Positions 47,004 through 56,334 of a stretch of 64,000 nt of DNA are shown here, one piece after another. The notes beneath the pieces were generated by a model. The model made no database searches. It had not been told where the DNA came from and saw nothing but the letters and a program-made list of their open reading frames with translations. Each line of letters starts with the position of its first letter. The stretch's first letter is position 1. This DNA is from Lwoffella lincolnii (GTDB lineage: Bacteria; Pseudomonadota; Gammaproteobacteria; Pseudomonadales; Moraxellaceae): assembly GCF_002014765.1 (NCBI RefSeq), contig NZ_MUYT01000007.1, positions 91,199-155,198 of the forward strand, written 5' to 3'. The translations under genes and the position numbers were made by a program.

Positions 47004-47013
47004 AGGACATCAA

Positions 47014-47346
47014 ATGACCACCACCATACAATTCTCCGCCCAAATCCAGCCACAACAAGTCAAAGACATTGCCAAGCAAGGGTTTAAAACGTTAATCAAC
47101 AACCGTCCTGATGGTGAAGAAGCCAATCAACCCCACAATGCTGATATCGAACAAGCTGCCAAAGAAGCTGGGTTGGCGTATAAAGCCATTTTATTTGCAG
47201 GTGGGCAGTTGACTCAAACTCAAGTAGAAGAGTTTGCCAAATTTTATAACCAGTCTGATAAACCTGTGTTGATGTTTTGTCGTACTGGCAACCGCAGTAA
47301 CATGTTGTATCAAACAGCTGAGCAGATGGATTTGTTGGACGATTAG
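47014..47346 (+). CDS. DUF442 / TIGR01244 sulfur-transferase-like protein
   Basis: A 110-residue protein with the phosphatase/rhodanese-like loop FCRTGNRS (Cys89) and the upstream KTLINNRPDGEE segment of the DUF442 family. In Blh proteins this domain is fused to the persulfide dioxygenase and is thought to pass persulfide sulfur to it. Here it is a separate gene about 3 kb away, across the SulP gene and the type III remnant, and probably serves the same pathway. AAGGA precedes the ATG. Confidence 0.88.
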   Translation: MTTTIQFSAQIQPQQVKDIAKQGFKTLINNRPDGEEANQPHNADIEQAAKEAGLAYKAILFAGGQLTQTQVEEFAKFYNQSDKPVLMFCRTGNRSNMLYQTAEQMDLLDD

Positions 47347-47450
47347 CTGAATGTTGGTTAAACAGGTTGCTCAGAGATGAGCTGACCACAACAAAAAAAT
47401 TTAAAAAAAATTTATTCATGGTTAAGCTATGAAAACTGGGTTTTTTTGGT

Positions 47451-47473
47451 AAAATGTAATAATATAACGTTTT
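47451..47473. promoter_or_regulatory. Second Zur box, upstream of znuD
   Basis: AAAATGTAATA and TATAACGTTTT flank a central A, with 9 of 11 arm positions complementary, and share the TATAAC core with the box at 1474. It lies 54 bases before the znuD start and suggests repression by Zur. Confidence 0.7.
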
Positions 47474-47527
47474 AGTTTAATCATTTCATATTAACCAACC
47501 CATGTTATCCATCATAGACCTATCATC

Positions 47528-50050
47528 ATGAAAAATTTTACCCATTTCACCCAGTCTTCTTTATCTCAAGCATTGTCGCAAGCATTGCCAAAAGCATTGT
47601 TTGCCATCAATGTCAGCATCATTCATTTGAGCATGGGCGTATCGTCAGCCCATGCAGCCACAGACCCAACCGCAACCACAGACTCAAACCATCACCCTTC
47701 TAATGCCAAACTGCCCTTGGTTCAACTAAATGCCTTAACATTTACTTCAGATAATAATGACACTGCCACCAGTCACTTATTGGGTGAAAGCCCTAATGTG
47801 TCAGGTGTTTTGATTCATAAAAGTGAGTTGCAACAACGAGCAACCACCCTAGGTGATGCTTTGGCAGGTGAGCTTGGTGTTCATTCTAACCATTTTGGTG
47901 GCGGTGCATCAGCCCCCATCATTCGTGGGCAGGAGGGTAAACGCCTTAAAATCCTACAAAACGGCTCAGAGGTTGTGGACATGTCTGGGTTATCGCCAGA
48001 CCATGCCATAGCGGTGGATACCACACTGGCAAAACAGGTGGAGATTGTGCGAGGCTCTGGTGCCTTGTTGTACGCCTCTGGCAACTCAGCAGGCGTGGTC
48101 AATGTCGTTGATGACAAAATACCCAGCAAATTGCCCAGCAAATTACAAGGTGATGCGGCGGTGCGTCTTAGCAGTGCCAACCGTGAAAAATTAATCACCG
48201 CCAGTGCCGAAGCCCCACTGGGAGAACATGTGGCAGTGCGTGTTGCAGGGCTGTCCAAACAAGCAGCAGACTATAAAACGCCACGCTTTGACCGCCTTGT
48301 CTTTAACGAAGAATCTGAATACGATGACACTCAGCCAGAATTCATCTATAAAGACACCTTAAAACATCTGCCAGACAGCCATGCCAAATCAAACGCAGGA
48401 ACGCTTGGCGTGTCATGGGTTGGCAATCAAGGCTTTTTGGGGGCGTCGGTGAACTTACGCCGAGACAAATATGGCCTGCCCAACCATTCACATGAATATG
48501 AAGAATGTAGCGTACATGGCATTTCTCAGTCCGCCTTACAATACAAGCCATATTTGCGTTTGTATCCTTTTTTGATGGAAAATGATGACTTAGAGTTTGA
48601 CAATGCAGGGCTTGAATGCCATACACATGATGACCATGCTCATGACCACGACCACGAGCATGGCAAACCGTGGATTGATTTGAAAATGAAGCGTTATGAT
48701 GTGCAAGGGCAAATCCATGCACCGTTTGCTGGCATTGATAAAATCCGAGCCAGCATGGGCAAAGCGGATTATCATCATGATGAGATAGATGGGGGTGAGA
48801 AGACCAGCTTTTTTGACAATCAAGCCAATGTGTGGCGTCTGGAAGCCTCACATACCCCCATTCATACGCCGATGGGCAAGTTTAGCGGGGTGTTTGGGAT
48901 CGGTTATCTCACCTCAAAAAATAGCGGACTTGTGCCACCTCGTTATGAAGATGGCAATAAACAAGACACCCAAAACATCTTGCACAATAATAAAACCAAG
49001 ACAAGCAGTGTGTTTTGGTTTGAAGAATACAAGCCCAATGACAAGCTGACAGTTGACGCCGCCGCTCGCATTGAGAAACAAACCATCACCATGGATTATG
49101 ACAAAGACGCCATTTATCAGAGCTTGGACAAAGGTTTGGCAACCGCTCATGAACCAGACATACGCTTTAAACGATTGCTTGACAGTGGTACTTTAAACCC
49201 CCAAAAACAAACTGCACGCTCGTATGCTGTTGGGACGCATTTACAATTAACGCCCAAACATAAATTATCGCTGAATCTGTCGCATCAAGAACGCCTGCCC
49301 AATGCTCAGGAATTGTATGCTCACGGCATGCACCTTGCCACCAACTCTTTTGAAATTGGTAACCGCTTTTTAAACAAAGAAAAATCCAACAACATTGATT
49401 TGGGGCTGACATTTCAAGGTGATAAATGGGATTATCGCCTTGGGGGCTATCATTATGATTTTGATAACTATGTGTTTTTACAAACATTATCGCAGTATAA
49501 GCAAGGTTTGCGTGGCATGCGTCATGATAAAGACTTAAAAACCGCACGCTATGAACAAGCAGCGGCGAAATTTTATGGATTTGATGCCAACATCGGTTAT
49601 CAGATTAATGATGTGTATCATGTGGCGTTATTTGGTGATTATATTCGTGGCAAACTCACCAATTTGCCTGACAAACAAGGCAGAACCGATGCGTATGGTA
49701 ACCGTCCTCTCATCAAACAGCCAGACAGCCATACGCCAAGACTGCCACCAAAACGCCTTGGCATGAAATTAACCGCCAATGTTAATGCAAATTGGTCAGG
49801 GTCTTTGGAATATCGCCATACCTTTAAACAAGATAAATTGGCGAATTTTGAACGCCCAACCCCAGCTCATAACTTGGTGAATTTGGGGCTTAACTATCAG
49901 CACAAGCCAAGCCATCAAGCAGGCTCGGTTCAGGTATTTTTTAATGCCAACAATCTATTAAACGATAAAGTCTTTGCTCACGAAACATTTTTCCCAGACA
50001 TGCCACAGATGGGGCGAAACTTTATGCTCGGGGCAAATGTCAGCTATTAA
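47528..50050 (+). CDS. znuD: ZnuD-like TonB-dependent zinc receptor
   Basis: Outer-membrane receptor importing zinc (or a zinc complex) with TonB energy. The 840-residue protein has a signal peptide ending SSAHA (about 43), a plug domain with PIIRGQEGKRLKILQNG and EIVRGSGALLYASGNSAGVVNV, and a beta-barrel closing at a terminal aromatic strand (FMLGANVSY). An extracellular loop near residue 370 reads CHTHDDHAHDHDHEHG, and a Cys precedes it at about 335; ZnuD of Neisseria has a comparable His-rich loop with two Cys. A Zur box in front supports the zinc role. Confidence 0.88.
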   Translation: MKNFTHFTQSSLSQALSQALPKALFAINVSIIHLSMGVSSAHAATDPTATTDSNHHPSNAKLPLVQLNALTFTSDNNDTATSHLLGESPNVSGVLIHKSELQQRATTLGDALAGELGVHSNHFGGGASAPIIRGQEGKRLKILQNGSEVVDMSGLSPDHAIAVDTTLAKQVEIVRGSGALLYASGNSAGVVNVVDDKIPSKLPSKLQGDAAVRLSSANREKLITASAEAPLGEHVAVRVAGLSKQAADYKTPRFDRLVFNEESEYDDTQPEFIYKDTLKHLPDSHAKSNAGTLGVSWVGNQGFLGASVNLRRDKYGLPNHSHEYEECSVHGISQSALQYKPYLRLYPFLMENDDLEFDNAGLECHTHDDHAHDHDHEHGKPWIDLKMKRYDVQGQIHAPFAGIDKIRASMGKADYHHDEIDGGEKTSFFDNQANVWRLEASHTPIHTPMGKFSGVFGIGYLTSKNSGLVPPRYEDGNKQDTQNILHNNKTKTSSVFWFEEYKPNDKLTVDAAARIEKQTITMDYDKDAIYQSLDKGLATAHEPDIRFKRLLDSGTLNPQKQTARSYAVGTHLQLTPKHKLSLNLSHQERLPNAQELYAHGMHLATNSFEIGNRFLNKEKSNNIDLGLTFQGDKWDYRLGGYHYDFDNYVFLQTLSQYKQGLRGMRHDKDLKTARYEQAAAKFYGFDANIGYQINDVYHVALFGDYIRGKLTNLPDKQGRTDAYGNRPLIKQPDSHTPRLPPKRLGMKLTANVNANWSGSLEYRHTFKQDKLANFERPTPAHNLVNLGLNYQHKPSHQAGSVQVFFNANNLLNDKVFAHETFFPDMPQMGRNFMLGANVSY

Positions 50051-50111
50051 ACGGTCAGCCATTAACAGTTAGTCATTAAGGGCAGTGGCTAATGGCTCAT
50101 CTAAAAAAACC

Positions 50112-50150
50112 AAAAAAAACGCATCATGTTTTAATATGATGCGTTTTTTT
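50112..50150. terminator. Terminator between znuD and the SDR gene
   Basis: AAAACGCATCAT and ATGATGCGTTTT pair around GTTTTAAT and end in T residues on the plus strand. A-residues on the left make it usable for the converging gene too. Confidence 0.9.
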
Positions 50151-50179
50151 ACTCAGGTTACTGTTTGGTAGGTTGCTAT

Positions 50180-50947
50180 TTAGGACATGTACTGCCCACC
50201 ATTGACCGATATTGTCTCACCTGTTACAAAGATGGCTTCAGGGCTTATCAAATACATACAAGCAGCGGCAATCTCTTCAGCAGCTGCCAGACGCTCCATG
50301 GGAATGCTGGTGCGAATTTTATCAAGTATTTTTTCAGGAACTTTGGCAACCATGGGAGTCATGGTGTAACCGGGGGCAACCACGTTGCAAGTAACGTTGG
50401 ATTTTGCACCTTCGTGTGCCAATGCTTTGCTAAAGCCAATGATGCCTGCCTTGGTGGCAGAATAGTTGGTCTGTCCGTATTGCCCACGTAAACCGTTCAC
50501 TGAGCTTATGTTGACGATGCGACCGTGATTTTGTTCAAGCATGCGTAAAAAAACAGGGCGTACCACGGTATACAATGAAGTCAGGTTGGTATCAATGACT
50601 TCTTTCCACTGCTCAAAGGTCATTTTTTTAAAGGTACTGTCACGGGTGATGCCTGCTGAATTGATTAGAACATCGATGCTGTCATATTTGTTTAAGGTGG
50701 CTTCTAACAGTTGGGTGGCATCATCATGGTTACTGACATCTAAAGCGATGAATTCAAAATCATCAGGGTTAAAACCATAATCTTCACACCACTGTTGGAT
50801 ACGTTCTGGGTCGTGTTTGCTTAAAGTGGCAATGACTTGATAGCCGTTATCCACCAATTTGCGACAGATGGCAGTGCCGATACCACCCAATGCACCAGTG
50901 ACTAAAGCGATGGGTTGTTTGTTTGTGTTTGGGGTGTCGTGATTCAT
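50180..50947 (-). CDS. phaB: PhaB-type acetoacetyl-CoA reductase (SDR)
   Basis: NAD(P)H-dependent short-chain dehydrogenase of 255 residues from the ATG at 50947 (GGAGAA upstream). Cofactor loop TGALGGIG is at 17-24, and the catalytic triad is Ser149, Tyr162 (YSATK) and Lys166. The segments VDVLINSAGITRDSTFKKM-like (here LINSAGITRDSTFKKM) and NVVAPGYTMTPMV fit acetoacetyl-CoA reductases of the PhaB/FabG branch. No polyhydroxyalkanoate synthase gene lies nearby, so fatty acid metabolism remains an alternative; fadE follows downstream. Confidence 0.82.
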   Translation of the reverse strand: MNHDTPNTNKQPIALVTGALGGIGTAICRKLVDNGYQVIATLSKHDPERIQQWCEDYGFNPDDFEFIALDVSNHDDATQLLEATLNKYDSIDVLINSAGITRDSTFKKMTFEQWKEVIDTNLTSLYTVVRPVFLRMLEQNHGRIVNISSVNGLRGQYGQTNYSATKAGIIGFSKALAHEGAKSNVTCNVVAPGYTMTPMVAKVPEKILDKIRTSIPMERLAAAEEIAAACMYLISPEAIFVTGETISVNGGQYMS

Positions 50948-51152
50948 GGTTATTTTCTCCATTGCATTGATTGCATGATGTGATTTAAAAACGATTACCA
51001 CGCAACGCTTGTCCATGACCTTCCTGGCATCGGACAAACATTGCAAAATCAGGTGGTAATGTTCTCATATTAGCCTAAATTTTGCCAAATGCCTACTTTG
51101 TTATGTAAATTTGGGTAAATTTGGCATGTGAATTTAGCTTTTTAAAGTTTGA

Positions 51153-54100
51153 CTAATCTTGTGAGCGTTTATTGCGTCTTTGTCGCATACGCATGTTTAA
51201 GATGTCCACCGCATCCATTTCACGCTCGCTTAATGGGCTGTTTATATGCTCATTGTCTTGAGATGGCTTTGCCTCGTCAATGGTTGGCTCGTCAATGGCT
51301 GCCTCGTCAATGGTTTGATGGGCATAATCGGTCAATGAGGGGTCATCTGTTAGCACCACAGTGGTGTTGCCAAGGTCATTATGGTTAATATGATGATTGT
51401 CATTGCCATCGTTATCATCATTGTTTGATATCAAAGAATGGTTTGATGTCAAAGAATGGTCAAAAGACGCTGATGTTGTTTGTTGTGAGTGTAACAATGC
51501 TTGTTGTGTTTGAATGGGTGGTTGGGCTTGTGGCGCTTGTGGCATTGGTTGACTTGGTGGTTGACTTGGTGGCTGATTTGATGCCATTGACGTGCCATCA
51601 TGCACATCAAGGACTGGTGAGTTTGGGTCAGTGATTTGGGGTGATGTGGTTGTTTGCAGATTGCCCATGGTGCGTTTCATATATGCCGTCAGATTGTTGA
51701 TGGCGTTTTCAGGGCTATGTGGGTTATGACGGTACTGTACTTGCGTGAGTGTCTCATCAAACACATCGGTTAACAAGCTGTCAAATCGCAAGCCGTTATA
51801 GTCAATTAAGGCTTCTGATTCTTCTTCGCTGATAAATCCTGTCTGCACCGCTGCTACCACATGGTCTTCAAAGCTGATGCCAGTAAATTGCCCTTTGCTT
51901 TCGGCTTTTTTAAAGCGTTTCCATAATGGTTCAATGGCAAGCAGTTTTTGGTAGGCGTTTTCTAAGCGTCCTGTTACGTCATCGGCGTCAGTTTGATAAT
52001 AGACCATGGTTTTAAGTTGCTGACGAAAGGGATTATCATCAGCATCGGTCAGCCACAATGAGCCAAGTTGGCGACGCTGTTCATCGGTGGGTTTGGCAAA
52101 CGAGCGACCAAGTGGGAAGGTCAACAACTTAACCAACGTGGCTGGTAGGCGGTTGGGAAAATTGGCAAACAAATCAAAACATGCTTCTTGAATGGCATAT
52201 AATGCGTTATCCAATGCCAGCTTGGCATGTTGCTGTTCACTTTGGCTTTGTGAACCGTGGGCATAAAATTGTAGCACGGCTGTCATCATAAACAGTTGTG
52301 AGTGGATATCCGCCAATCGCCCTGATAGCATCTCTTTGCGTTTTAAATCTCCTGCTAAAATGCCCAACGCCATGTCAGCGGTGGTGGCAAAAACGGCACT
52401 TAGGCGGTTAATATGGCGATAATAAGGCTTGCTAAAATGGTCAGCAAATGGAGGACTGTCGTTTGCACCACCAAACAACCCTGCCACAAAAGCGGTGGCA
52501 GCACGGTTGGCACTGTAAGATAAATGTTGGGTTAACAGTTTATCAAAGTCAGCCAAGGTTTTGTCAGTTGGCTTGGTTTGTAGTAGTTGTAGTTCATCGT
52601 ATAGGTATGGGTGGCATCGCATTGCCCCTTGACCAAATATCATTAATGAACGGGTCAAGATGTTTGCCCCTTCCACGGTGATGGCAACAGGAATGGATTG
52701 GTAGATATTTGCCAAAAAGTTGCGTGGCCCTTGTTGAATGCCACGACCACCCACGATGTCCATGGCGTGATTGGTTGAGACACGCATGGTCTCGGTGGCG
52801 TGGTATTTTGCCATGGCGGTCATCACCGATGGCGTACCGCCTTGGTCAAGACCGCAAGTAACCAAATGGCGAAAAGCTTCGAGTAGATACGCATTGGCAG
52901 CGATGTCACTGCTGACCTCTTGCACGCCTTCAAACTCACCAACACACACCTTAAATTGCTCTCGCACCTTGGCAAATGCCCCTGTGGTGAGATACACCAT
53001 TTCTGCATTAGCGGTTGATAGGGCAGGCAGTGAAATGCCCCGCCCAACACCCAAGCACTCCATCAGCATTCGCCAACCTTTGCCAGCATTTTTCACCCCA
53101 CCAATGATAAAATCCAGTGGGATAAACACGTGTGAGCCTGTTACCGTGCCATTCATAAACGGTGAGCCACTTGGCGAATGACGGCCCCCTATCACCACAC
53201 CCTCATGATCAGCGGGGATTAACGCACAGGTGATGCCATAATCAACTTTATGCGCCTTGTCTGTGTCAATGCCATCTGTGTCAATGCCAAGCTCTTTGGC
53301 ACAATATTTGGGCAACAACCCATCAGGGTCATATAACTTAAACGCCAAGCCCACCACCGTGGCAATGGGTGCTAAGGTAATCCAACGTTTGGAGAAGTTC
53401 ATCATCAGCCCCAACACTTGCTTGCCTTGATATTCACCAAAACCAACAATGCCTGTGTCAGGGATTGCCCCAGCATCTGAGCCTGCTTCAGGGCCTGTCA
53501 GCCCAAAGCAAGGAATTTCCTTGCCTTTGGCAAGCCCTGGTAGCCATCGATTTTTTTGTTCCTCTGTGCCATATTTCATCAACAGCTCACCAGGCCCTAA
53601 TGAATTAGGCACCATACAAGTAACGGCGGTGGTAACCGAACGAGAAGCGATTTTGCTCATCACTCGACTTTGGGCATAAGCAGAAAACGCCAAGCCGCCA
53701 TATTCTTTAGGAATGATAAGCCCCAAAAACCCCTGAGATTTGATATATTGCCAAGCATCATCGCTTAAGCCTTTGTTTTGGTTAATCTGCCATTCATCGA
53801 CCATGGCACATAGGGTGTTGACTTCATTATCTAAAAAAGCTTGCTCTTGTGCTGTCAATGTGGGGTAGGGATAATTAGCAAATGTCTGCCAATCTGGTTT
53901 GCCCATAAACAGCTCTTTTTCCCACCAACTGCTGCCAGCATCTAAAGCTTCTTTCTCGGTATCGCTCATTGGAGGCATGGCAGTACTTAAATGGTGATAG
54001 GCAGGCTTGATAATCCAGTTTTGACGAAGCGTATCAATGGTAATCACCAAGGCAGCCAGTAATAACGGTATGCCCAAAAGTAACGACCAAGGGGTCAAAA

Positions 54101-54230
54101 ACCCCGTTACCAAAACCACCACGGCTAAGATGACCGTTGCCATCATACGGGGCGGTTGCCATAAAAATATCAATACCAATGCAACTAACTGTAGTGCAAT
54201 TACCAACAGCAACCATATCCAAGCAAACAT
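51153..54230 (-). CDS. fadE: FadE-type acyl-CoA dehydrogenase with long C-terminal tail
   Basis: First enzyme of fatty acid beta-oxidation. Three hydrophobic N-terminal helices (residues 1-70) anchor it to the membrane. The dehydrogenase core has CFGLTGPEAGSDAG and GRGISLPALSTAN, followed by the FadE-specific C-terminal domain. At 1,025 residues it is about 200 longer than E. coli FadE; the last ~165 residues are Gln/Pro/Asn/Asp-rich with repeated QPPSQP and IDEA/IDEP units and a basic end (MRMRQRRNKRSQ). The ATG at 54230 is preceded by GGGA; an upstream TTG at 54263 was not preferred. Confidence 0.9.
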   Translation of the reverse strand: MFAWIWLLLVIALQLVALVLIFLWQPPRMMATVILAVVVLVTGFLTPWSLLLGIPLLLAALVITIDTLRQNWIIKPAYHHLSTAMPPMSDTEKEALDAGSSWWEKELFMGKPDWQTFANYPYPTLTAQEQAFLDNEVNTLCAMVDEWQINQNKGLSDDAWQYIKSQGFLGLIIPKEYGGLAFSAYAQSRVMSKIASRSVTTAVTCMVPNSLGPGELLMKYGTEEQKNRWLPGLAKGKEIPCFGLTGPEAGSDAGAIPDTGIVGFGEYQGKQVLGLMMNFSKRWITLAPIATVVGLAFKLYDPDGLLPKYCAKELGIDTDGIDTDKAHKVDYGITCALIPADHEGVVIGGRHSPSGSPFMNGTVTGSHVFIPLDFIIGGVKNAGKGWRMLMECLGVGRGISLPALSTANAEMVYLTTGAFAKVREQFKVCVGEFEGVQEVSSDIAANAYLLEAFRHLVTCGLDQGGTPSVMTAMAKYHATETMRVSTNHAMDIVGGRGIQQGPRNFLANIYQSIPVAITVEGANILTRSLMIFGQGAMRCHPYLYDELQLLQTKPTDKTLADFDKLLTQHLSYSANRAATAFVAGLFGGANDSPPFADHFSKPYYRHINRLSAVFATTADMALGILAGDLKRKEMLSGRLADIHSQLFMMTAVLQFYAHGSQSQSEQQHAKLALDNALYAIQEACFDLFANFPNRLPATLVKLLTFPLGRSFAKPTDEQRRQLGSLWLTDADDNPFRQQLKTMVYYQTDADDVTGRLENAYQKLLAIEPLWKRFKKAESKGQFTGISFEDHVVAAVQTGFISEEESEALIDYNGLRFDSLLTDVFDETLTQVQYRHNPHSPENAINNLTAYMKRTMGNLQTTTSPQITDPNSPVLDVHDGTSMASNQPPSQPPSQPMPQAPQAQPPIQTQQALLHSQQTTSASFDHSLTSNHSLISNNDDNDGNDNHHINHNDLGNTTVVLTDDPSLTDYAHQTIDEAAIDEPTIDEAKPSQDNEHINSPLSEREMDAVDILNMRMRQRRNKRSQD

Positions 54231-54427
54231 AGACACATTTTCCCAAAAAGCAATCAAATACAAATACTAAAATACCAAGCATTCAACCTTAAATGCTAGC
54301 TTAAAGGCTAGTCAGATGGGATTCAATACATACTGGGTAACAAAATGGCCAAATGACCACCAAATAACCAAATGACTACATAAACAGCCAAACAACTCGC
54401 CAAACCGCCAAATATTTCAAATAAAAC

Positions 54428-55108
54428 TCAAAAGGGAGAATGACCGCTTTCGGCATAGCTGAAAGTGGCATTTTTGCCAACAATGATATGGTCAATCAAA
54501 TCAATGTCAATTAACCGACAAGCCTGATACAAATCTTTGGTTAAGCTGTCGTCAGCAACAGAAGGTGTGGCATCTGCTTGGGGGTGGTTGTGAGCGATGA
54601 TAAGTGATGTGGCAATGTGGCTTAAGGCGTGTTTTAACACTTGGCGAATGCACACCGAACAATGGGTAATCCCACCGACAAACAACACTTGATAATCAAT
54701 CAGCCTTAACTCACTGTCCAAACAGAGCACCGCAAAAACTTCATTGGGTTGGGTTCTTAACTGTGTTGTTACATAATCTTTGACCAGTTGTGATTGGTTA
54801 AGTGGTTGCCCTGTTTTTAGCTGACTGTCCAGATAGCGTTTGCCCATCTCCAAACTTGCCATCATTTGGGCGTATTTGGCAGTGCCAATGCCATGACACC
54901 CCAGCACCGCATGACTGGGGGCGGATAACAGCTCTGCCAAACTGCCAAACTGTTCAATCAACCAACGAGCCAGCTCAATGGCGGATTGTTGTTTTGTCCC
55001 TGTCCGCAAAAATATCGCCAAAATTTCTGCATCACTTAAAGCAGACGCGCCCAATTTTAATAACTTTTCTCTGGGGCGGTCATCTTCGTGCCAGTCTTTG
55101 ATTGCCAT
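54428..55108 (-). CDS. radC: RadC/DUF2466-family JAB-domain protein
   Basis: A 226-residue protein. It starts MAIKDWHEDDRPREKLLKLGA, the usual RadC start, has a helix-hairpin-helix segment (LLSAPSHAVLGCHGIGTAKYAQM), and ends in a JAMM metal motif HNHPQADATPSVADDS. The family was once thought to act in DNA repair, but its function is unsettled. A longer frame to 55225 was rejected because the added residues are unlike the family. It diverges from the DUF218 gene. Confidence 0.93.
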   Translation of the reverse strand: MAIKDWHEDDRPREKLLKLGASALSDAEILAIFLRTGTKQQSAIELARWLIEQFGSLAELLSAPSHAVLGCHGIGTAKYAQMMASLEMGKRYLDSQLKTGQPLNQSQLVKDYVTTQLRTQPNEVFAVLCLDSELRLIDYQVLFVGGITHCSVCIRQVLKHALSHIATSLIIAHNHPQADATPSVADDSLTKDLYQACRLIDIDLIDHIIVGKNATFSYAESGHSPF

Positions 55109-55230
55109 GAGTTTGTTTACCGTCAGTTTTATGTATGTCAGTTTTGTGTGTTTAGATGAACATGGCGAACACCATATAAAAATGGTACATTTCACCCATC
55201 TGAAATCATTATAGTCAATTTTCATGACCT

Positions 55231-55941
55231 ATGGGAAAAATCCACTTTGGCACGGTTGTGCTGTTTCTGTTAGCGGTTGTGTTGTTGTGGCTGGGCATTT
55301 ATTGGCAACGCCTAGCGGTGTATCGGCGATTAAACCGATGGGCAAATCGCTTATGGTGGCTGGCATGGATAGGATTTGTGGCTTGGGTGGTAAGTTTGGG
55401 GTTGTTTTTTGTTGCATTACAACAGCGAATGACAAGTGATGTGGTGCAGTCGCACACACCTTTGTCTGCCATCATTATTTTAGGCTCAGGCACGACAGAA
55501 GGTAAGCCCACACCCACGCTGGCAAACCGCTTAGACACCGCCGTTCATGTGTATCACACTCACCCTAAGGCGGTGTTGGTGGTCAGTGGGGGGGTTGCGC
55601 GGGGTAAAAACCAAAGTGAAGCAGAAATCATGGCAACCTATCTGACACGCATACATGGTGTGCCAGTGGCTGCCATTCATCAAGAAAGACGCAGTACCAG
55701 CACCGAAGAAAATCTAAAATTTAGCCAAGCGATTTTGCACCAGCAGGGCATTGGCTTGCATGACCACATTGCCATTGTTACCAGTGATTTTCATACCATT
55801 CGTGCATCTGCCATTGCTCATCATCAAGGCTATGAGCAGGTGAGCATGGTGGCAAGTGCAACACCGTCATCAATCCGTTATAATGCGTGGTTTCGTGAGT
55901 ATTTTGCCTGTATTAGTGGCTGGCTTTTAGGAGAATATTGA
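55231..55941 (+). CDS. DUF218 (YdcF/ElyC-type) membrane protein
   Basis: A 236-residue protein with two membrane helices (about 5-22 and 40-62) and a DUF218 domain: AIIILGSGTTEGKPTPTLANRLDTA, VLVVSGGVARGKNQSEAE, RSTSTEENLKFS and IAIVTSDFHTIRA. Members such as ElyC affect peptidoglycan or envelope integrity. The stop is one base before the ferredoxin start, so the two genes are co-transcribed, though no functional link is obvious. Confidence 0.87.
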   Translation: MGKIHFGTVVLFLLAVVLLWLGIYWQRLAVYRRLNRWANRLWWLAWIGFVAWVVSLGLFFVALQQRMTSDVVQSHTPLSAIIILGSGTTEGKPTPTLANRLDTAVHVYHTHPKAVLVVSGGVARGKNQSEAEIMATYLTRIHGVPVAAIHQERRSTSTEENLKFSQAILHQQGIGLHDHIAIVTSDFHTIRASAIAHHQGYEQVSMVASATPSSIRYNAWFREYFACISGWLLGEY

Positions 55942-55942
55942 C

Positions 55943-56200
55943 ATGGCATTGAAGATAACAACAGACTGCATTAACTGTGACATCTGTGAGCCAGAATGCC
56001 CCAATGATGCCATCAGCTATGACCAAAAAGGACAAAAAACTTACGTCATCAACCCTGATTTATGCACCGAATGCGTGGGCTTTTATGATGAGCCCACTTG
56101 TGATAAAGTCTGCCCCATTGATTGCATCATCAAAGACCCCGAACGTGTCGAAAGCCCAGAAGCGTTAGAAGCAAAATACCGTAAGATTTGGAATAAGTAA
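55943..56200 (+). CDS. YfhL-type 2[4Fe-4S] ferredoxin
   Basis: An 85-residue electron carrier. Cluster-binding cysteines occur as CINCDICEPEC with a proline after the fourth, and a second set CTECVG...CDKVCPIDC with the extra residues typical of the Allochromatium/YfhL branch. The C-terminal helix contains ALEAKYRKIW. GGAG lies 8-9 bases before the ATG, within the upstream gene's end. A hairpin terminator follows. Confidence 0.95.
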   Translation: MALKITTDCINCDICEPECPNDAISYDQKGQKTYVINPDLCTECVGFYDEPTCDKVCPIDCIIKDPERVESPEALEAKYRKIWNK

Positions 56201-56230
56201 CAAATCCCAAATGCCCTAAATAATTGAAAT

Positions 56231-56252
56231 GCCCCAAATAATTGGGGCGTTT
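56231..56252 (+). terminator. Hairpin after the ferredoxin gene
   Basis: GCCCCAA and TTGGGGC pair around ATAA, followed by GTTT. The weak T-run makes it a moderate terminator candidate. Confidence 0.6.
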
Positions 56253-56334
56253 ATCATGTGCTTGTGATGTGTGAATGCTTGTAATGTGCTGGTTATGTGG
56301 CTGTCATATGGAAGCAATGGGAAGCCAAGTTGAT

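Noticed and set aside
55109..55225. N-terminal extension of RadC
   Set aside because: The extra 39 residues are unlike any RadC protein, while ATG 55108 begins the conserved sequence.
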